Below, piece by piece: positions 34,912 to 46,131 of a DNA stretch of 64,000 nt (positions are counted from its first letter, which is position 1; every line of letters starts with the position of its first letter). The DNA comes from Cryoendolithus antarcticus (Eukaryota > Ascomycota > Dothideomycetes > Cladosporiales > Cladosporiaceae), in contig NAJO01000024.1 in the NCBI GenBank assembly GCA_002077065.1, forward strand, positions 186,001 through 250,000, given 5' to 3'. A program made the translations under genes and the position numbers. The notes beneath the pieces were generated by a model. It searched no databases and had not been told where the DNA came from. It worked only from the letters and a program-made list of their open reading frames with translations.

Positions 34912-37391
34912 TTAGTTCCCGGTTGCCAAACCCATGTCCCGCGCACCACCGTCCGCGCGCCCGTACTTGGCGTCCTCGTCACCAAATCCCATGCCACCTA
35001 TACCGGAGTCATCTAGCTCAGCTTCCTGTTGCTGTTGTTGCCGCGACATGTAAGCATGCTGAGACTGCTGCTGCGGCTGTACGGGGTACTGCTGGCTGTG
35101 ACTGTGGTAATCCGCTGTCTGCGGCCGGGACTGCATATCATCGAACGAGTTACTCTGCTGGAAGGAGGCGTATGCCTGAGAGTCGAGCGCTGGATCGTGC
35201 GCCTGATGACCATTCGTGAGATTTTGTGCCAAGACCGGAGAGTGCTGTGACCAAGCTTGAGTTGGCGTGGCCTGGGTGTAGTCGGGCTCGAGAAAGCCTC
35301 CCATCTCAGCGAGCCAGAGAGACATCTCATCCACGAAGATCTTGAGTACCCACCAGTGGCCATAAGACTGGCCGTTGCCGATTGTAATATCTCGTAGCGC
35401 TGCTGTGCCAATAGCGCTGACGCAGTGAAGCAGCAATCGAGTCTGCGCTTTGGGGAAGCGTGAGGGCAGAGATGAGATGAACGCACTCCATCGATCCAAG
35501 ATCGTCTCGGTCGACACATTGCTTGGCCCGGAGCCAGGCCGGCTCATCTGGTTCTGCAGATACGACGCAAAGCCAGCGCCGTTCTCTTCGAAGCTGTAAG
35601 CTTGAAAGTTATAAGGATCGTCCTGATACGGCGGCGCTTGTAGCGGCTCGAGCAGACTTCGCATCTCGGATGTCAGGATCTTGTAGGTCTCTCCATAACC
35701 GCAATTGGGCAGCTCAGCTTCCATGACCCGCTTAGGATTCACTTTGGTCACCCACTCATACCACATCTGCTCACGGTTCTGATCTATGGTCAACAAGTTC
35801 GCTGCGGCATGAGCAGATTGGTTGACTCGGATCAGCCGATGCAGAAGCGAGGCGAAGACGGCTGCAGGGCGAAGCTTAGCTTCTAGCACGTGCGCCGGTT
35901 GTGACTGGAATGTCTTCGCAATATGGCCGTGCAATGTCGCCGAGATGGTGGATAGGATGTTGATCACCACTACTGGCGCGGCTTGCAGGGTCAGTCGACT
36001 GACGAACCGCACCATAGTGCGGTACATGATGAGATCACATTGCTCTATCCAAGGCGCGAGGTTCGGATGTGTAAAAAGCTTTTGTACCGGAACGGTAAGC
36101 GTTCCATGAAAGGACGTGTAGAGCCGGAAGAATTGCTTCTCCTTGCAAAAGCGAATGCTATCGATCAGCGAGGTGCAGTGAGTGCGGTAGAGTGCCGCAA
36201 GGGCTTCGGCTGTGTCTGTGTCCGTTCGTGGTGGGAGGTATGGATGTATGGACGGCAAATTGACAGGTTCGCGTTCCGAGAATTGCGGCATATTACTTGG
36301 TGGAAAGCGGAGGGTGTGCTGATACGAGAGGGCCTCGGGTGCGTCTCGTTGCATGCCTCGCGTGTCTGGCCATGCAAAAGCGCGACTTTGTGAGGGTGGT
36401 CCGCGAGGTGAAGGCGGCATGATGGATTGATGTTCGAAGATGTTGTCTGCTGCTGGGAAGGCTGCTGTATCTGCTTGCAAGCGAGGCAAGTTATTGAAGT
36501 CGATCTGCTGGGCGGCCACGGACTCGCTTCGTCGTGAGTGATGGTCAGTAGTTTGTGCATTGCTAGCGCTCCAGCCACTTGCTGAGTAGCTTGCTGCACT
36601 TTCGTCCTCCAGCGCAAGGTCAACGTAGTGGTACTTGCTCTCGCCACGCACTCCCAAACGTCGCGTCTGTATGCCTGGGAAGATGACCCGGACTAGCTTG
36701 CCGAAAGATGCAGGGTTCAATGGTACAACACGTTCAGTGCCGCATCGGGTACCGTACTGCGTGTACACTCGATTTCGAGGCACGGAAGTCTTCGCTGGTT
36801 TACAGACAGCCCGTAACCTACAACTCACGTTAGTACTTCGCGGAGATGATCTTGCCGCGGTTCCTGCACTTACCATAGCATAGCGAACAGCTGCTTCGTC
36901 TTCTCTGCCATAGGCGTGCGCTCCTTCTGAATCACTTCTTGAGCAACATCTCGCAACTCGCGACCCTCGTTCTTAGCGAGCATCTCTCGTAGCTCCTTGT
37001 CGTTCGTCGCCGTGACAGCAGAGCCTTTCTTACGCTTTTCATCAGGTGCACCCGACACGAGCGGTTGCGACGCGGTCCGGGTGTGCTCCATGTACTGCGC
37101 TTCCTGCAGGTAGGGCGATTCCTGGTTTGAGTAGCTTGGATGTTGTGTGTAGTGCGCACTTGGGTGTTGTTGATGCGCGCCATAGTGCTGTGGCATCCCA
37201 TTATCTATACTGGCATGGTACTGCAGTAGTGCCGCCTCAGGTCCATGCCCTGCGTATGTCGCTGGCCCGGGCCTTCTATCATGTGCGGCGTCGTTGTGTG
37301 ACGTCGCGCTAGTTGTCGAAGCTCGCGACTCCGGCCTGCTCGGCGCCGACATTGACACGTTGCTACGATGTCGCATTGGTATAGCGCTCAT
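34912..37391 (-). CDS. RFX-type winged-helix transcription factor
   Basis: Two exons, 37391-36874 and 36817-34912 (GTAAGT donor, TTGTAG acceptor, phase 2), give 807 residues. The N-terminal 140 are disordered (Ser/His/Gln-rich). The RFX DNA-binding domain spans about 174-242 and shows SVPRNRVYTQYGTRCGTERVVPLNPASFGKLVR, then TRRLGVRGESKYHY, the near-invariant recognition wing. A long helical region with RFX B/C-like and dimerisation segments follows (about 330-620), then a Gln/Ser/Tyr-rich tail. Family knowledge: yeast Rfx1/Crt1 represses ribonucleotide reductase genes until DNA damage, fission yeast Sak1 is essential, and RfxA of moulds controls division and DNA-damage response. It binds X-box palindromes in the nucleus. 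The splice falls at the first residue of the DNA-binding domain, which supports the model. Confidence 0.93.
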
Positions 37392-38686
37392 GTGTCAGGA
37401 CTGCGCCTTTGTCTAAGGCCTGGCAGTGGCTTTCCAGGGTATCTCTTCCGGGCTGATGTTGTTATGGTGTCGGCAATGCGACCACAGCGAGCGCGGGTAC
37501 ACTTCGAGAGCGATCGCGTAGTCGTTGTCGTTGCGACGAGTCTCCCTCCGTCTTGCAGTCGCTGGCGCTCCGCCGGCGATACGATCGAGGTGCGGTGGAT
37601 GTCGCTTAAGCTGGCTCTTGTTGACCAAAACAACGTCCTAAGCAACGCTCGCTTGGAAACTGCGGGACTAGCCGCGTTCGCCAAGCATCGTCTCTGAGCA
37701 TCTTAAGACATGTCTCAGACAAAGCTCCGCCCTTGGTCTCGCCTCTCGCAGTCATTGACGTGGTCGTTCTGCAATTGATACAACGATGCCTAAGGTATAT
37801 CTGCTGCAGTCACGAGTGCGAGCACGGTCGCTGCCGCAAACTTGACTAGGCTCAGGCGAAGACGTGGTATACAGCAAAACGGCATAGATAGGTGCTTTAT
37901 ATAGGCGCGTTGACTGCCTTAGATATGTCTACAGGAGCATCGGCATCATGCGACGAAGTAGAGGCAGCATGATGCATGGAAGATACTCTGTTGCATCGTC
38001 GTTGATACACTTACAGTACATGGTCCCACAGACGCCCCTTACTACAGCACCACCTGCAGCTCGGGACCCCGTGATGTGAATTTTGCAATCTCCATGTCCA
38101 CGGAAGTGCAGTATTTTCGCCGCGCCGACGTTGCTGTGGTCAGATGCGCGGTAGCAGTATCGCCTGCAGGTGCCGCGCAGCCCTTGCTGTCCAAGCAATA
38201 TACATGGCTCATCCAGATTTAATTGAGTCGCGTCCATTGGACACTGTATTCGCATCCCTACGCTGCCATACCTAGCAGGCTCGGACTTCCTGCTCGTGGG
38301 TAGTCCAGCCCGTGAGGTTGGTGAGCGTTTGAGTCTGCGAGCGGTCTGTATTGGCCATTAGATGTTGACTCGCACTTCTGGTACGGGGCAGTCTCCTTCC
38401 TGCAGTCCCGGCAGATCCGATGCGGTCTCGGACCACCCAACGAAGAGCCCACGTCCTGCATGTGGTTGGACGCCAAAGCATTTGATCTGTCCAACCTGCC
38501 AGGAAAGGTCCAATCATGATCGAACCTTCGCGAGAGGATCATGGTCGTCAGGCTGCCAGTGATTCCAGTCATAGAAATATTGCGTTCACGTCACCGAGAC
38601 GCCAAAGCCACTCAAGGCGCGTATCTCACAGCGTCGTCCAGATAGTTCATCCTACCGAGTTTTCGTGTTCACGGCCGCAGATATGA
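37392..38686. other. Long upstream region of the RFX gene (1.3 kb)
   Basis: No gene is supported on either strand. Frames of up to about 105 codons exist, but they read as random Arg/Ser/Thr-rich peptides. Since the RFX gene starts at the left edge and the Atg101 gene ends at the right edge, both on the minus strand, most of this is RFX promoter and leader, an unusually long space for this compact window. It may hold upstream frames or regulatory sites that I could not define. Confidence 0.45.
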
Positions 38687-39298
38687 TCATCCCCCTACGC
38701 CCCTCTTCACCCCCATAACCCAAGGAAACACTCCCCCCTCCACCCCACCCTCCGTAATCGGCGGCACAACTCCCGCCGCCTCCCCACCCACAGCTCCCAT
38801 AACCCTCTTTACCCCCTCCTGTAACCCGGCCTCCATCTCCCTTCTCCCCACTCCCCTGACCCTCACCTCAACAACCCAAGTCTCCCACACCGTCTCCTCC
38901 TCCCCCTTGCCGCCAAACCAGCCCGTCTTCCGCGGTCTGCGGCGTTCTAGAAACTGCAGGGTCAGTGTCGCGGAAGGCGTTGAGGTGGATTGCGATGGCG
39001 TGTCGAGGTAGCGGAGGAGGGTAGAGAGGTGGGTTTCCAGGGCTGTGGGTATCGAGGCGGGGGTCGTGATGAGGGGGAGAGTGGTGTCGAGAATTTCGTG
39101 AGTGGTGGGGGGCAGGGCGGTGAAGATGCGGTGGAAGAAGATGGTGTGGAGAAGGGCTACGGTCAAGGATTAGAATGTGTGCATTCGGGGCATATTTGAG
39201 TAGAGAGAGAATGGTGGAGAACCTTTGACGATATCTTTCACATTCGCGCGATCGGCGGTCACGGAGAGGGTGTGTGTTGGAGGGCCTCGGGCGTCCAT
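38687..39298 (-). CDS. atg101: Autophagy protein Atg101 (Atg1/ULK complex subunit)
   Basis: Two exons, 39298-39223 and 39156-38687, join in phase 1 to 181 residues. The start MDARGPPTHTLSVTADRANVKDIVK and the spliced LLHTIFFHRIFTALPP are the family's conserved opening of the HORMA domain. Later WETWVVEVRV lies near the position of the WF-finger, which recruits downstream factors. Atg101 pairs with Atg13 to stabilise it in the Atg1 kinase complex that starts autophagosome formation. Baker's yeast lacks it, while filamentous fungi and fission yeast have it. The last 40 residues are Gly/Val/Glu-rich and encoded by very pyrimidine-rich plus-strand DNA. The length is slightly short of the usual 200, so a small extra exon cannot be excluded. 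Confidence 0.85.
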
Positions 39299-39524
39299 TG
39301 CTGGAGGGTAAGATGCATGAGGAGGGGATGTGAGAAAAGGTGCATGCTGGAGCTTGCTATCTGTAAGATGTTTGGGAGTGTTGAGGTGAGTAACATGTGA
39401 TAGCATGACGCGGGATAGATACACCGAGCGTGCCGCCTGACAACATTGGCATAGACCGGACACAACAGGATACATGAATTGTCTCAAGCGTAGGGCAGGC
39501 CGCGATCAACGATCTGCTTCTTGC

Positions 39525-41184
39525 TCACCGTAAGCAATTATGGGTGCTGCTCGCTTCCCAGATGACCAGCCCCCGCCGTCCAATCACTCGCTGCAAGGTA
39601 GGCCAGATGCCATCCTCCCCAAAGTCAAGGTCATCCAATCCGATGTGCGCCCGATAGTGCCAGACCTCCTTCAGCTGCAGGTCATAATGTGCCCTTTCAA
39701 CGGTGCCCCAATCGACAGTGCCGGTACTGGTGAACTTGTCGAGAAAAGTAGCGCTTGCAGGCGCGACCAAGAATGTTCTTGACCAAGGTGGTATCGACGC
39801 ACAGTACATAGCAGACGCCATTTGAGGTACCAAAAGTTCCCCATCGAGGCCCATTAGGTCGCTGACCTCGATCGTACTCATCGAACCGTTCTGACCCAGA
39901 TCCCCTTGATCGCCATACAACACCGCGCGTCCGTCGAGCAGGTAATGTGGCGGGGAGTAAGTCTTCCAGTAGTACAGATCAGTCACGTTCGGCTGCGCTG
40001 CGATCCAAGTCTGCGCAGACACGATGCCACCTTGGTGGTATGTGCCGAACAAGATACCTGCAAACAAATTGAAGACAATCCACACTGTCATCCAGACTCG
40101 ACAGAGGCGTTTTGGCAAGCGTATGCTTGTAAGTAGCAAGGGTACAGCGGGTTGCAAGAAGCGCGCTTCCTGATGCTGAAAGCAGGAGAGCAGAGCGATA
40201 CCAGTGATCGCAGTCCAGAAGAACATGTTACGATTGCCGAAGGGTAGGAGCAGCACCGCCGGGCCGAGGAGCTGCGGCAAATTCACTAGGAAATGCTGGT
40301 AAAATGGGTGTAGTCCGTGCTTCGCAAGATTGGACGAGTCGAGGTTATACATGAGGTTGTTCCATGGGGTGACTCTGGCATAGAAGGGCAAGTCGCGAAA
40401 GCGGATCAGGGCGACAGGTATGCCGGTGAAGATCGAGGTGTCCATGATGACAGCGCCGACGAACATCACTGAAGCGGTGATTAGGATTACGAGTATGCGT
40501 AGAGGCTTATGCAAGAGGTGCGGTACCAACTGTACCGCGGGTATCAATATGAATGCTGGAAAGGTGATGCGATTGAAGATCCCCAGAACGCCGAGGAAAG
40601 CAAGTACGATGCATGCAGTATTCTGCGTGTGCGCTGGATCATCGCGAATGCGCTTGATGAGGACCAGTACCCAAAGCACGACCAGCGTCTCGATGCTGTT
40701 GGAGAAGGTGTGCGTCTGAAAGGTCCAAGTAACGTATGAAGATGCAATGAGTGTGATGGCGACGCGGCGGTCCTTTTGCAGAGGAACGAGTTCATGTATC
40801 GCCCAGTCCTGAAGGATGAAACTCAGCATGAACATCACAAGCCGCAACGTATAGAAGGCTACGTGAGCTGGGACGGAGCCATATCCGAGGCCTTCCCAGA
40901 TCCATTTGAGCAGCGTGAGAGGCGCGCCGTAGATGAGCCAAAGGGGGAAGAAGCTCCGTATTGGATTCGATGACTTGAACTCCCAGGTTTGGTGACTCGG
41001 TCGACCGAAGACAAGGCCTAGTGGGCGTCAGCGCGGTGCCGTGACTCTCACATGATACTTGTAAATTTGACTTGCCAGTAATGACCTCGGGGCCTTGGAA
41101 GTGCTCATCTGGATGAATGTAGCTGGGTTGGAAGGCAAAGTACAGGCGGACCAGCACAAGGAAGAGCCATAGCTTCCGCCACAT
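39525..41184 (-). CDS. smp3: GPI mannosyltransferase 4 (alpha-1,2-mannosyltransferase Smp3/PIG-Z)
   Basis: Two exons, 41184-41076 and 41017-39525, give 533 residues, close to yeast Smp3 (516). The start has a signal-anchor helix then [10 protein letters not shown] (His24), the lumenal HPDE catalytic motif of the GT22 family. The exon 2 stretch [19 protein letters not shown] and about ten helices match the family. It adds the side-branch fourth mannose to the GPI anchor in the ER, which fungi need before the terminal ethanolamine phosphate is added. The intron donor is GC (bases 41075-41074), not GT: only this choice restores [13 protein letters not shown] in frame, and no GT alternative fits. 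It is divergent with skp1. Confidence 0.9.
41018..41075 (-). other. GC-AG intron in smp3
   Basis: This 58-base intron begins GCAAGT and ends ACTAG. The GC donor is followed by perfect AAGT, the strong consensus usually needed to rescue GC. Splicing in phase 1 rebuilds a conserved Gly between the two exons, whereas the nearest GT (four bases further) puts exon 2 out of frame. Confidence 0.8.
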
Positions 41185-41909
41185 ATTCAGTGCAGTTGAC
41201 TATGAGCATCGTTCGTGCCTTCGGTGAGCAAGACTTGAGCTGACCGACATTGAAATTGCATGCATGTGCAGTGATATAGATGTCCCCTTCACTTAAAGTC
41301 GCGTCCTTGGATACGCGCCAACTCGGGATTACCCAATGCGCCATCCCGGCTTATACAGGAGCCTGTCCTTGTCTCAAGCCTTGCCCGACGCCAACTTGAT
41401 TTCGCTGTTAACTTATATAGCAACTCTCAGCCTACGATTTGCTCGCGGAAGTCATCCATCCTGACATAGTTGGGTCGAGACTCGTGAATTGGAGTCACTG
41501 ATTGCAGTCACTGTCAAGGCACGTGCTCAGCGAATTGACGCATCCGGCTTTATTCATTCTTGCCAGTGAAGGGCAATCATCGCAGTAAGGCTTGCAGTAA
41601 AGGTCATTGTGTAACAAAGGATGCCTATTCCTCCATCACTTCATGCATTCACTTGGTCTGTAATTGCATGTGCATGCATGTGTCAGGCAGCAATCAGGCA
41701 TTTCTTCACAAGAAGGTTTGCCTAGCGCCGGTTCTGCCTGCCGCACAGAGCCTCAGTAGCTCCACCTAAACTACTTGAGCGCTCTTGACTGCAACAGTCT
41801 GATCCAACACTCATCCTCCAACATCACACTTATCAACTGCCACCACTTCCATATCGATACTTCCAATCACCCACATCCAACACACATATCCCCCACCACA
41901 ACAACCACA
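41185..41909. other. Divergent promoter of smp3 and skp1
   Basis: A 725-base region has no coding frame of note. A run of alternating GCATGTGCATGCATGTG lies near 41664-41680. The skp1 leader right of 41800 is rich in C and A (CACC and CAAC repeats), as is common upstream of strongly expressed fungal genes. Confidence 0.45.
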
Positions 41910-42530
41910 ATGGCCACCGAAGGCGAGCAGAAGGTGAAGCTGTCCAGCAGCGACAATGTGATCATCGAGACCGGTATGCGCCGCACTGCACCCAATTTGA
42001 TCACCATGCGCAATGACTGACACATCCTCTTAGAGCGCAAGATCGCCGAGCGTTCTATGCTCATCAAGAACATGATCGAGGATCTCGGGTCCCCAGGCGA
42101 TGAGCCCATCCCAATCATGAACGTATGTGACCTCACTGACTTACCCCACCATGAAGTCAATCACACTGACACCTCCTCTCAGGTCTCGGAGAATGTTCTC
42201 AAGAAAGTCCTCGAGTGGTGCTCTCACCATAAGAACGACCCTGCGCCAACTCAGGACGATGACGCCGATTCCCGCAAAAAGACGACCGACATCGAGGAGT
42301 GGGACCAGAAGTTCATGCAAGTCGACCAGGAGATGTTGTTTGAGATCATCCTCGCTGCCAACTACATGGATATCAAGGCCCTGCTTGATGTGGGGTGCAA
42401 GACCGTCGCAAACATGATCAAGGGCAAGTCCCCCGAGGAGATCCGCAAGACCTTCAACATCCAGAACGACTTCACGCCCGAGGAGGAGGACCAGATCCGC
42501 CGCGAGAACGAGTGGGCTGAGGATCGTTGA
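41910..42530 (+). CDS. skp1: SCF ubiquitin ligase adaptor Skp1
   Basis: Three exons, 41910-41973, 42034-42122 and 42183-42530, splice in phase to 166 residues, the usual size. The N-terminal BTB/POZ part ([33 protein letters not shown]) and the C-terminal Skp1 dimer/F-box-binding part ([23 protein letters not shown], then [24 protein letters not shown]) are complete. Skp1 bridges cullin Cul1 to F-box proteins, which choose substrates for ubiquitin tagging. The intron positions and the length of the acidic loop ([21 protein letters not shown]) match filamentous fungal Skp1 (SconC). Confidence 0.97.
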
Positions 42531-43144
42531 GTGTGGGGTCCCTTTGACGCACACACACATACGGCAAACACCCAGAAGGGTTTACTGGCAGCAGCGGCAT
42601 GACTCAGGCTGGGGTGCATCAGTATTGCTAAGTCTGTCTACACGAGGACGGTGGTTTACTTGGGGCGTTCACGGCGTATTGGAGACGGGATCTGGGTGCT
42701 TGCTGCTGCTTTACGATGACATGAGAGATGGCTGAGCCCATCGAGAGGCTACGGAGACTTGGTCGGCGGGTGTTGCTGTGGCTTTACTTCACGGAATTGC
42801 CTACGTAGCTAATGCTAATGCCGTCACCACGCCTGATTGCTCATTATGTCCCTTGTTGTGCCCATGCGTTTGCGACCAGGACACCCCGCTTCCATATATG
42901 TCCGTGATCAATATGCAGGGCACACACAAGCTTCAGCCACACTTCTAGCATTGACCTTCTACATGTACTCGACTCTAATCAAGCTCCACTTTGTACATAT
43001 GTGCAACTGCACGCAGTGAAAACTTCCCAGGCAGCCAGCTCGAGATGATGATCGATCAGTCTATCTCACCATGATCGCCAATCCTTCGCTTCACCGCAGC
43101 CCATAATCTCCAACCCCGACCCCTCGAGCCCAACTCATCCCATC
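42531..43144. other. Spacer between skp1 and vps18, nothing coding
   Basis: These 614 bases hold the skp1 3' region and the vps18 promoter, both on the plus strand. There is no coding frame above background. The C-rich stretch just before vps18 (from about 43080) is its leader. Confidence 0.45.
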
Positions 43145-46030
43145 ATGGCTACCTCATCCTCCGCCGCTCTCGACCCCACCCTCCCGATAATAGACGTCCA
43201 ACGCGTCTCTCTTCAATTCCCGCTCTCCTCCCCCATAGTCGCCACAGCAGTCTCCTCCAACGTCCTCCTCCTAGCCCTCGCCTCGAACCGCCTGCTGCGC
43301 TTCGACCTTGAGAATCCCTCGGACATAGACGACATAGACCTTCCCTTGCCAGCGACCAAGATCGGCACTATCAGGAAGTTGTTCCTGGATCCGACGGGGA
43401 GTCATTGTCTGATCAGCACGACGCTGGGAGAGGTATTTTATCTGCATTCTAATGGACGGGTGGTGAAGAGTTTGGGAAGACTGAGGGGCGTGGTTGTGGA
43501 GGCTGTGGCGTGGAATTGCGAGGGGCCTACGCAGGGGACTAGGGAGATTTTGATTGGAGGGAGGGATGGAGGGGTCTGGGAGGTTGTTGTTGAGAGTGGA
43601 GGGGGAGGGGGGTTTATGGGGAAGGAGGAGAGGTTTGTCAAGAGGGTTTGGGAGGCTGGCGAGGCTGTGACGGGAGTTTGGGCAGATTTGGTGGGGAGCA
43701 GGCAGCAGGGGATGAGGAGGATTGTTGTTGCTAGTCAGGGTGCGCTGAAGATGTGGGTTGGAAAAGGAGGGAGGAGTGGGGATACGGTAGGGGTGTTTGG
43801 GAAGTTGTTTGAGGGTGAGACGCCGAGTGTGTATGAGGTGGAGAGGGGAGATGGGTATGGCGGTATCAGCTCGTTGGCCGTCAGTCCAGATCCCGAAGGC
43901 GGGAGCGATACCACGGAGAGGGCTTATGCGTGGCTGTGTGCGCAGGGCGTGTATACCGGACCACTGCTCACGCAGTCGACCGATCTTACCGCCCTGGCTA
44001 GGCAGATTTTCCACGACTCGCACATGTTCCCGAAGTCACAGCTCCCTCCTATGCAGTCCTCCAGCGGTCGCAACCGGACGACACAACCACCCATTTCCTC
44101 CATGATACTTACGCAATTTCACGTCCTCGCGCTTCAGGAAGGCCGACTAACAGCTGTCAATCGTCTCGACGATACGGTAGTGTACAACCAGGAAGTACTT
44201 GAAGCCGGTCAAACGATCCTTGGACTCTATGCCGATCAGCAGAAGAACACATATTGGCTACTCACGTCCGCGGAGATCTACGAGATCGTTGTCACTGACG
44301 AGGACCGGGACGTATGGAAGATTATGCTTAAGAAGGGTAACTACGAGGCTGCTCAGCGGTACGCTCACACGTCTGAGGAGAAGGACGCTGTTGCAGCGGC
44401 CACAGGTGATCATCTAATCGGTCAAGGGAAGTTCGCTGAGGCTGCCAGCGTACTCGGCAAGAGCAGCAAGCCTTTTGAAGATGTTGCACTTGGCTTCATC
44501 GACAAGGGCGAGCATGATGCTCTGCGGAAGTACCTACTAACGAAGCTGGTGGGCTACCCGAAGTCCTTCATCATGCAGCGTACGCTACTTGTCAGCTGGC
44601 TCACCGAATTGTACATGGCGAAGCTCAACCAACTCGACGATACGATCAGCACTAAAGCTGAGCTGGCTGCCGGATCTACTGCGTCCGAGATGCAGAAGCA
44701 ACTACCTGCGGTGCGGAAAGAGTACCAGGACTTCGTCACCCGAAACAAGGCCGACTTGGATGTCAAGACCACCTACGAAGTCATCAGCGCCCATGGCCGA
44801 GAGGAAGAGCTGCTGTACTTCGCCAACGTAGTCAACGATTTCGACTACGTCCTGGAGTACTGGGTACAACGCGAGCGCTGGACTGAAGCCATGGCCGTGC
44901 TGAAGAAGCAGACCTCGCCCGATGTCTTCTACAAATACAGCACAGTCCTCATGTCCCACAGCGCCGTCGATCTGGTCGAAGTCCTCATGCGACAACAATC
45001 GCTCGACCCAAAGAAGATCATACCCGCTCTTCTCACATACAACCGCACCATCGGTTCCTTGGTGCCTTTAGCCCAGAACCAAGCAATCCGCTACCTCTCT
45101 TTCTGCATCAACCACCAAGTCTCCACCCTTCCCGCAGTCCATAACACGCTCATAGCACTCTACGCCTCTTCCTTGAGTACCGACGAGTCCGCTCTCCTCT
45201 CCTACCTCGAAACCCAATCCACCGCCCACGAACACCACTACGACGCCGACTTCGCGCTCCGTCTTTGCATCGCCCACAAACGGGTAGCATCAGCCGTGCA
45301 CGTCTACTGCACCATGAACCAGCCCTCCTCCGCCGTAGACCTAGCATTGAAGTACAACGAGATCGAGATCGCGGCTTCCGTGGCCGACCGGCCGGGAAAT
45401 GACGATATACTGCGGAAGAAGCTCTGGCTAAAAGTCGCGAAGAAAGTCATCTCGCAGAACAAAGGCATCAAACCTGCCATGGAATTCTTGAAACGCTGCG
45501 AGCTTCTCCGGATCGAGGATCTCATTCCTTTCTTTCCTGATTTCGTAGTCATAGATGACTTCAAAGCCGAGATCTGCGCCGCGCTCGAGAACTACTCCCG
45601 TGAAATCGACGGGTTGAAAGCGTCCATGGACGCCTCTGCCGCCACGGCCCAGAGCATCAAATCCTCTATCTCCGCCATCGACTCCCGCTACGCTATCGTC
45701 GAGCCAGGCGAGCGGTGTTGGAAGTGTCGCATGCCGTTGTTGATGAGGCAATTCTTTGTGTTCCCTTGCCAGCACGCGTTTCATGCGGATTGTTTGGGGG
45801 AGATGGTCATGGGTGTTGTGGGGATGGGGAAGGGGAAGAGAATCAGAGAACTGCAGAGGGAGGTTGGGAGGGTTGTTGCCGCTGGAGGTAGGGCGAGGAA
45901 AGAGGGTTTGGTGAGGGAGTTGGATGGGCTGGTCGCGGGGGCTTGTGTGCTTTGTGGGGAGGGAGCGGTGAGGATGATTGATGAGCCGTTCATACTGGAG
46001 TCGGACAACAAGGAAGAGTGGGCGATATGA
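43145..46030 (+). CDS. vps18: Vps18/Pep3, RING subunit of HOPS/CORVET tethers
   Basis: An intronless gene of 961 residues, matching the family. The N-terminal beta-propeller (about 1-380) leads into a long alpha-solenoid with clathrin-repeat-like helices (for example EVVTDEDRDVWKIMLKKG, then GYPKSFIMQRTLLVSWLTELY). The C-terminus is a RING: CWKC (about 858), FPCQHAFHADC, then CVLC (about 934) after a long basic loop. Vps18 is a shared core subunit of CORVET (early endosome, Rab5) and HOPS (late endosome/vacuole, Rab7), binding SNAREs and Rabs. Bases 43550-43870 on the plus strand are unusually G-rich and encode Gly-rich loops of the propeller, unlike the rest of the gene. A downstream hypothetical gene on the other strand begins only 101 bases beyond the stop. 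Confidence 0.95.
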   Translation: MATSSSAALDPTLPIIDVQRVSLQFPLSSPIVATAVSSNVLLLALASNRLLRFDLENPSDIDDIDLPLPATKIGTIRKLFLDPTGSHCLISTTLGEVFYLHSNGRVVKSLGRLRGVVVEAVAWNCEGPTQGTREILIGGRDGGVWEVVVESGGGGGFMGKEERFVKRVWEAGEAVTGVWADLVGSRQQGMRRIVVASQGALKMWVGKGGRSGDTVGVFGKLFEGETPSVYEVERGDGYGGISSLAVSPDPEGGSDTTERAYAWLCAQGVYTGPLLTQSTDLTALARQIFHDSHMFPKSQLPPMQSSSGRNRTTQPPISSMILTQFHVLALQEGRLTAVNRLDDTVVYNQEVLEAGQTILGLYADQQKNTYWLLTSAEIYEIVVTDEDRDVWKIMLKKGNYEAAQRYAHTSEEKDAVAAATGDHLIGQGKFAEAASVLGKSSKPFEDVALGFIDKGEHDALRKYLLTKLVGYPKSFIMQRTLLVSWLTELYMAKLNQLDDTISTKAELAAGSTASEMQKQLPAVRKEYQDFVTRNKADLDVKTTYEVISAHGREEELLYFANVVNDFDYVLEYWVQRERWTEAMAVLKKQTSPDVFYKYSTVLMSHSAVDLVEVLMRQQSLDPKKIIPALLTYNRTIGSLVPLAQNQAIRYLSFCINHQVSTLPAVHNTLIALYASSLSTDESALLSYLETQSTAHEHHYDADFALRLCIAHKRVASAVHVYCTMNQPSSAVDLALKYNEIEIAASVADRPGNDDILRKKLWLKVAKKVISQNKGIKPAMEFLKRCELLRIEDLIPFFPDFVVIDDFKAEICAALENYSREIDGLKASMDASAATAQSIKSSISAIDSRYAIVEPGERCWKCRMPLLMRQFFVFPCQHAFHADCLGEMVMGVVGMGKGKRIRELQREVGRVVAAGGRARKEGLVRELDGLVAGACVLCGEGAVRMIDEPFILESDNKEEWAI

Positions 46031-46131
46031 GTAGTGCGTCTGGACTGGAAGGATCAATTCCGAGGTGACGATCGGCATGACACTTAGCGAACGACTGACA
46101 GTAGACTGACCGCGACGACGTTTGGATTCAT

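Noticed and set aside
43271..44023. 250-codon antisense open frame in vps18
   Set aside because: Pro/Ser/His-rich shadow of the G-rich sense sequence of the beta-propeller; vps18 itself is clear.
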